This document shows positions 16,641 through 64,000 of a stretch of 64,000 bases of DNA, one piece after another. Within the stretch, counting starts at the first letter, position 1. The number at the start of each line of letters is the position of its first letter. The translations under genes and the position numbers were made by a program. The DNA comes from Amoebidium appalachense (taxonomy: Eukaryota; Ichthyosporea), in assembly GCA_963693365.1 (NCBI GenBank), contig CAVNZM010000006.1:3162001-3226000 (forward strand), read 5' to 3'. Under the pieces are notes generated by a model, which had not been told where the DNA came from, made no database searches, and worked only from the letters and a program-made list of their open reading frames with translations.

Positions 16641-17059
16641 GGGGGGGAAGGGGGGGAGGGAGGAGAGGCTACAGGGTGATCGCTGCATCTGCCATCTGAA
16701 GGGGGGGCGAGAAGGGGGGGGGGGGGGAGGGGGGCGGGTGGCAGTGCACCATGGTCAGTCAACAACTGAACCTGTTTCACCTACTCACTGCATTGGGTTG
16801 TGTCACTAAACTGCGTGTTGCAACGTGTCCAAGGCTTCAAAACATCCCCGAGAAGCTTTGTGTGGGCGCGTGAATGTTGTCTTGCCGGAAATTTTTGTCC
16901 GGGGGCAAGGGCCCGGGGGAGGGGGGGAAAGATTGAAACCCCATATGTGTACAGTAAGTCTAGAACATCCACACCCTGTGATAACTTCCCTTCCAATTGA
17001 CTCCTGCCAGCAGCAAGCACACACACTTCCGTTTTCCTTATGACCTGGACTGCCTGACT

Positions 17060-17083
17060 GGCGCCCGCGGCGTAGCGGGCGCC
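17060..17083. other. GC-rich perfect hairpin
   Basis: GGCGCCCGC and GCGGGCGCC form a 9-bp stem around a 6-nt loop, about 375 bp past the MIPEP stop on its transcribed strand. It has no T-tract. Function unknown. Confidence 0.5.
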
Positions 17084-17457
17084 CAGACCTTCTTGTACCA
17101 ACATAAAACTTCTCACCTTAGCATTCAATACAACAGATATGGATGGGAAATCCATGCAGCAATCAATAACATCATTGGAACCCATTCGTTCAAAGAAAAA
17201 AAAAAAGAGAGAGAGACGAAGTCACGTGTGTCTTGTGTGCGTGTCCGTGCGCGCGCGTGTGAATGTGTGCATGTTCATGGAAGAGTGTGGCTTTGCGCAC
17301 GCGCGCGCGCGTGTGTGTGTGTGTGGACGAGTGTGCTTTGTGTTTTTACTTTGTGTGCACGCGCAAGCAAGTAAGCAAGCCTGCACGCCATACCTGTGTG
17401 CATGTGTGTTTTTGTGGGAGGCCCCCGGGGGGGGGGGGGGGGAGGGGGAAGAGAGGG

Positions 17458-39472
<22,015 letters not shown>

Positions 39473-39909
39473 GGTTGTGTGCACACAGTACCTCCTGCAC
39501 ACTGCAAACAGTAGAATGGTGTATGTATACTTCCGTTACATGGCCCAGTAAACAAATTTTGCAGTATAAACTTCGCCCATAGATGGGCAACTTCAGTTAC
39601 TTTCCACTACTTACTTAGCAAACTAAACTCCCTGAAGCCTCCAGTCTCAAGTTAGACCCTTTTTTTGTGACAGCTATAGCTACGGTGTTTCTAGATGGCC
39701 GTGCTACAGTTGACCACAGTCTCAGTAGTCTAAAACTTAGACCCTTCTGATGCCATTCTTGGTTTGGAAATGCCAGTAAACGTCACTATATGACGTCACA
39801 AACATGTCGGACTATATCTGGCTTGCGGTGACGCCATCCGATGTTCGTCGGCCAATGCTCGGTTTCTGGGTGCTTCATATTAGTGGACTGTGAGTGAGAC
39901 CAGCAGAAC
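39473..39909. promoter_or_regulatory. Probable MIPEP promoter region
   Basis: Unique, repeat-poor sequence upstream of the MIPEP ATG. It holds a CRE palindrome TGACGTCA (39791-39798) and CCAAT (39852-39856). A + strand open frame begins at 39910, so the promoter could be bidirectional. Only motifs support this. Confidence 0.5.
39791..39798. promoter_or_regulatory. CRE palindrome TGACGTCA
   Basis: Perfect CREB/ATF site about 320 bp upstream of the MIPEP start. The same palindrome occurs in the LRR1 divergent promoter. Confidence 0.4.
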
Positions 39910-40152
39910 ATGTACAATTGTAGTCACGGCCCTGAGGTAGTTGAACGTCGTTTGGCGAATCCAAGAATTCCACCACACGAATGTGCCAATAAGACAACCC
40001 TAGCCACTGCCTACGCGGCTGCTATATGTGGCCGTCCGACATTGGCAGGAAATGTACGCATAACTAGTAAATGCGTGGTTGAACCTCACACAGACGATGG
40101 GCGGGGAACATGCCAAGGGGCACGGGCAGGAGTGCCCTTGGCTGGTGACTGT
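39910..40152 (+). CDS. Possible first exon of an unassigned + strand gene
   Basis: ATG-initiated open frame with non-repetitive composition (MYNCSHGPEVVERRLANPR, later TTLATAYAAAICGRPTLAG) ending near a GTGACT that could be a donor; an earlier candidate donor is GTACGC after GGAAAT. No family is recognised. Possible further + exons are 41202-41237 (CAG before, GTAAGA after; IGTYAKLLPQCN) and a final exon ending at TAG 42873 (CYYVPPPIPPLYAPP, LPSCNCRCQK). I could not join them in phase with confidence, so the gene and its extent are tentative. Confidence 0.25.
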
Positions 40153-40326
40153 GTGTGGGGCAGGGGGTAGGAAAAGAGGAGGAGAAAGGGAGTGTTGGGG
40201 AAGGGAGAGATGGTAAATTGAGAATTGCGGAGAGGCAAGCAAGCATGTGCAGAGAGAGCGCGAGAGCGAGAGCGAGAGAGAGAGAGAGGGGGGGGGGGGG
40301 GGGGGGGGGGGGAGGGGGGGAGGGAG

Positions 40327-40383
<57 letters not shown>

Positions 40384-40394
40384 TTTGTGTGTGC

Positions 40395-40432
<38 letters not shown>

Positions 40433-40820
40433 ACGCGTATGTGAGTGAGTGCGTGCGTGTGTGTGTGCGAGCGTGTGTCTGTGCGTAGCGTGCATGCTTG
40501 TGTATGTTTGCATGTGTATATATGTGTATGCACTCACCTGAAGTTCAAATTAGAAGTGCTTGACTTAAGTAACTTAAGTGTTCGATCACTAAAAAAAGTC
40601 AGAAGGAAATGACGTGGTGACCGTCATCCCCCCTCCCTGTCCCTATATCCCCTTGCCCCTCCCCCCCCCCCCCCCCACACACACACACCATCACATTCGT
40701 TCTCTTTCCTCGTATGACGCCCTTCTCCTTCCCTCCACTCTGCCTCTCCTATCTTGCTCTCCCTCTCACAATCACACATCTACACGCACGTGCACAAACA
40801 TATACGCACACACACACACA

Positions 40821-40867
<47 letters not shown>

Positions 40868-41845
40868 CTCTCTGCTCCCTGTCCCCCCCCCCCTCTCTCT
40901 CTCTTCTCTCTCTCTCTCTCTCTCCCCCCCCCCCCCCCCCCCCCCCTCTCTTCCTCTCTCCCTCTCTCACTCTCGGTGTATGTGTGTGTGTGTCCGGCGT
41001 GTGTGCGTGTGTGCGTGTGTGCGTGCCTGCCTCTCATTTACACGCACACACGCCCCACGCACACACCCTCTGCATGTCTCCCTCTCTTTCGGAGTGTGAG
41101 TGTCTCAGTGCACGTGTGCATTTGTGCTTGTGTGGTTGTGCACGTGTTTGTGTGTGAGTGTGTGTGAAACCATGCATCCAGCCCGTTTCCCTGGTATACA
41201 GATTGGCACATACGCCAAACTTCTCCCACAGTGCAACGTAAGATTAACCCCATTTACAACACCCCCCCCCTCCCCCCCCTCCCCCCTTATCCCCCAGTTC
41301 AGGAAAAAAAAATGCCCACGCGCACGCATACACACACCACCGTGACACACGCGCGTGCGCACACCAGCCCATGCATATACAAGAAACCACCAGATTTTGC
41401 CCGGTGTCATCGCTATCCGTCAGCTTTGCTGCTTTGCTCATATTTGCTCTCTCCTCTGGAGTTTGTTCACTGGCCCCACCGGACCAAACCGGTGGTTTGT
41501 GACCACGGACAAGCTTTCAGTGTGCCCGCACAAACGTTTTACAGAATAGGCAGAGAATCCGAAGCAGCCAAGGGCCTGAACATGAACGTGTAATTGTTTC
41601 ATGAGAAAAGATGCCTAAAATAGCGATTGAAACTTTTTTCCCCCTTCCGTTTCGTCCCCCTTCATTCACCCCCCCCCCCCCCCCTCCCCGCTCCCCCCGC
41701 TCCCCCAACATGTGCGCACATACGGCCGCCAGGCGCCACTGCTGCATGCCTGAGCCGGCGCCAGACCGCCAGTTTTTCGGAGGGCCTAATCGACTAGTAT
41801 CAACCATTTATAGCCACGACCCCCCCCCCCCCCCCCTCCCTCCCC

Positions 41846-41932
<87 letters not shown>

Positions 41933-43107
41933 CTCCCCATACCCATCTTTCCCATCCTCTCAGCCGCTCTCCATGCATGAGCAAAGGTTCTGACACTCGG
42001 TTTGCTTTTACGATGTGCTTGTTCTCTCTCTCTCTCTCCTCCCCTCTCTCCCGGGCCCTCCCTCCCTCCCTCCCTCCCTCCCTCTCTCTCTCTCCCCCCC
42101 CCCCACCCACCCACCCAAACCCCCCCCCCCCCACTCCCTCCCTCCCTCCCGCCCTCCCTCCCATCCCCACTCGTGTGTATGTGTGTGTTTACATATATGA
42201 TATGATATTTCAATATCACACACACACTCTCTCTCTCTCTCTCCCCCTCCTCCTCCCCCCCTTCCGTTGTTCACTCAGCACCGTCAGCTCTCACATGCAC
42301 ACACGGTCTCTTTCTTTCCCTCCCTTTCTCCCCATCTCTTCCCCCCTTCCCCTCCCTCCCCCTCCCCCCCCCCCCCCCCCTCCCGCCCCCCACCCCCCGC
42401 TGCCGTCCTCCCCACCCGTCCTCTTTCTCCCTCCATCCTTGCTAATCCTCCCCCCCCCCTCCCCCCCCTTCCCCCCCCCCTCTTTCTCTTCACGCTCCTT
42501 GTGACGCACACACATGAAAGCACACACACATACACACACACACACACCCACTTTCTCTCCCCTCCCCCCCTCTCTTTCTCTCTCTCCCCCTCTCACTCAC
42601 TCACTCACTCACTCACTCACTCTCTCTTCTCAATCACTCTACCACACCCTCTCCCAAGCACACATGGTCTCTCTTAACCTTTTCCCTACTCTCCCCCCCC
42701 CTCCCCTCCCCCCCCAAACCATCAAAGTTCCTACACCTTCTGAACATCGTCCAAACACAATTCGACAAGATAGGGCACGGGCATGTTATTATGTACCACC
42801 ACCCATCCCACCACTCTATGCCCCACCACAGGGCCTAGGCCTGCCCAGTTGCAATTGCCGATGCCAAAAATAGCTGAAAGATGGCATTTCCGGCTTTCGG
42901 AGGCTGTGCTTTGTAAAAATCATTACTCTCAGTCAATGAATTTCGTTGAATTCATTGCAGTAATATTACCAAAATACACTGTCTAAGCATTCCTGCATTA
43001 CAAATACCTGTACACGTGCCATACATACTCAAGGATACCTTATACGAAATCAAATGCATCTACGTTCACAAACATTGCTCAATAAAAAACACATGCACAT
43101 ACGGACA
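40153..43107. other. Repeat-rich stretch, gene content unresolved
   Basis: Between the open frame at 39910 and the ASNSD1 stop. It contains (GA)n with G-tract (40256-40383), GT (40400-40431), CT/CA arrays (40801-40980), (CA)n (41848-41930), CT and C tracts (42030-42500) and (CACT)n (42595-42622). A few unique islands (41158-41240, 41395-41600, 41700-41815, 42720-42900) could hold exons of a + gene, but none is recognised. Confidence 0.5.
41848..41930. repeat. (CA)n microsatellite
   Basis: Perfect CA array of about 82 nt on the + strand. Confidence 0.95.
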
Positions 43108-54842
<11,735 letters not shown>

Positions 54843-55665
54843 TCCCCTGCGTTTCCCTTTGTCCTTAGGGTGTTATTTAGAGAGTGCACATATGAAAGGA
54901 AATAATCCCAGAAAGCTGTGCTGACGTGACTCACAGGACAAATGAACTTCCAATCGTGGGGGTCGTGTACACGCTACACATCCCTCAATCAACCACCTCT
55001 CTCTTCTACTTAAGCTACTTCTAGCCTAACCCAAATGTGGCCGCTCCATCCAGCTCCCGTGTCCTACTTACTGTAGCTAGCCTACTTCGGGTTTTTCTGA
55101 TCATCACGATGCGCAGGTGACCGTTCCACACAGGATCTATTTTTTCGCGCCAAAATTCGTAATATCATAATTTCTTACATTTAATTGGTGGATCTAGCTC
55201 ACTTACGTCACCTAGTTTCCCCTCCCACTCTCCCACCTGCGAAAAACGGAGGTCGCAGCTGGAGGTCGCCCTGTTCACTCTGCAAAACGTACTCCGGCGT
55301 AACGGCAGGCGAAAGATCACTGCATGTTGGCTTAAGGGGACGACAAATAAACACAACCAAGGTATGTTCAGTAACCTGCATTAGGATACATTCCCCGTGG
55401 TTTGCTCCTTGCCTCCTTGCCGATTATTTCTTCTCTCCACAATCTTTCGCGTGGCATTCCTTGTTTTCATGGTCGGGGGTGGGATGTGAGCGGCCGGGGC
55501 GGCAGGGCTATGGAGAAGGTGAAGGGTGTTGTCGATAGGAGTTACAGGAATTAGAAAACGGGGGAAAAAAGTAGTCAGAGCCCAAAAAAGCGACTGGTTA
55601 AGCTGCATTCCTCATAGCGTTGTGTTCCATTCTTCCCCTTCCAAGTTTACCCTTGCCACAGGAAA
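54843..55665. promoter_or_regulatory. Divergent promoter region ASNSD1 / M16C peptidase
   Basis: Repeat-poor 823 bp between two divergent start codons. It holds an exact E2F palindrome (55143-55154) and an ATTGG (about 55184). A probable 5' UTR intron for the + gene runs from a GTATGT donor near 55362 to the acceptor ccttgccacag just before the ATG at 55666. Confidence 0.6.
55143..55154. promoter_or_regulatory. Consensus E2F site TTTCGCGCCAAA
   Basis: Exact match to the palindromic E2F/DP consensus TTTSGCGCSAAA, 301 bp from the ASNSD1 ATG and 512 bp from the M16C ATG. Confidence 0.6.

Positions 55666-64000
<8,335 letters not shown>

Larger units (their letters stand above)
13102..17457. other. 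Intergenic region with MITE and minisatellites
   Basis: No convincing coding exon is seen between the unknown + gene and the MIPEP stop. Contents: GTGG-rich and G-tract stretch 13970-14065, a 963-bp inverted-repeat element (14339-15301), two composite minisatellite arrays (16014-16700), a GC hairpin (17060-17083) and a G-tract (17427-17442). The open frames of about 60-280 codons here are translations of G/C tracts. Confidence 0.7.

Overview
This is nuclear DNA from an intron-rich eukaryote. The coding exons are short (9 to 575 nt) and conserved. They sit inside introns made largely of (GT)n/(CA)n microsatellites and very long G or C homopolymers. Gene content is opisthokont-like: mitochondrial intermediate peptidase, an ASNSD1 orthologue, LRR1 (a CUL2 substrate receptor), an M16C metallopeptidase of the YOL098C/C05D11.1 type, and a Smaug/Vts1-type SAM protein. 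Telomere-like TTAGGG repeats also occur. A unicellular holozoan such as an ichthyosporean (for example Sphaeroforma) is my best guess; this is inference from gene set and intron density, not a database match.

Layout. (1) 1625-3706, + strand: single-exon gene for a Smaug/Vts1-like SAM-domain RNA-binding protein. (2) 5660-11125, - strand: LRR1, five exons recovered and one short one missing. (3) 12265-13101, + strand: single-exon gene for an unknown 278-residue protein, divergent from LRR1 across a 1.1 kb region with E2F-, CRE- and CCAAT-like motifs. (4) 13102-17457: intergenic, with a 963-bp MITE and composite minisatellites. (5) 17458-39472, - strand: MIPEP, 22 coding exons that join in phase to 732 codons plus stop. 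Its introns hold a decayed Penelope-like reverse transcriptase, telomere-like repeats, a tandem partial exon duplication and a dispersed repeat. (6) 39473-43107: CRE-containing upstream region and possible unassigned + strand exons. (7) 43108-54842, - strand: ASNSD1, 16 exons, about 597 codons if one homopolymer frameshift is discounted, with one GC-AG intron. (8) 54843-55665: divergent promoter region with an exact E2F palindrome. (9) 55666 to beyond the window end, + strand: M16C peptidase, 12 coding exons visible, including a 9-nt and a 23-nt microexon.

I built the gene models by reading the exons by eye, matching them to remembered family sequences, and requiring splice sites and reading phase to agree at every junction. 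The genes do not form one pathway: two are proteases, one a glutamine-amidotransferase/asparagine-synthetase-like protein, one a replication-termination ubiquitin-ligase adaptor, and one a probable mRNA regulator. What ties the window together is its intron architecture. C-tracts often follow the 5' splice site on the coding strand, (CA)n often abuts the 3' splice site, and a dispersed repeat occurs in introns always in the same orientation relative to the host gene.
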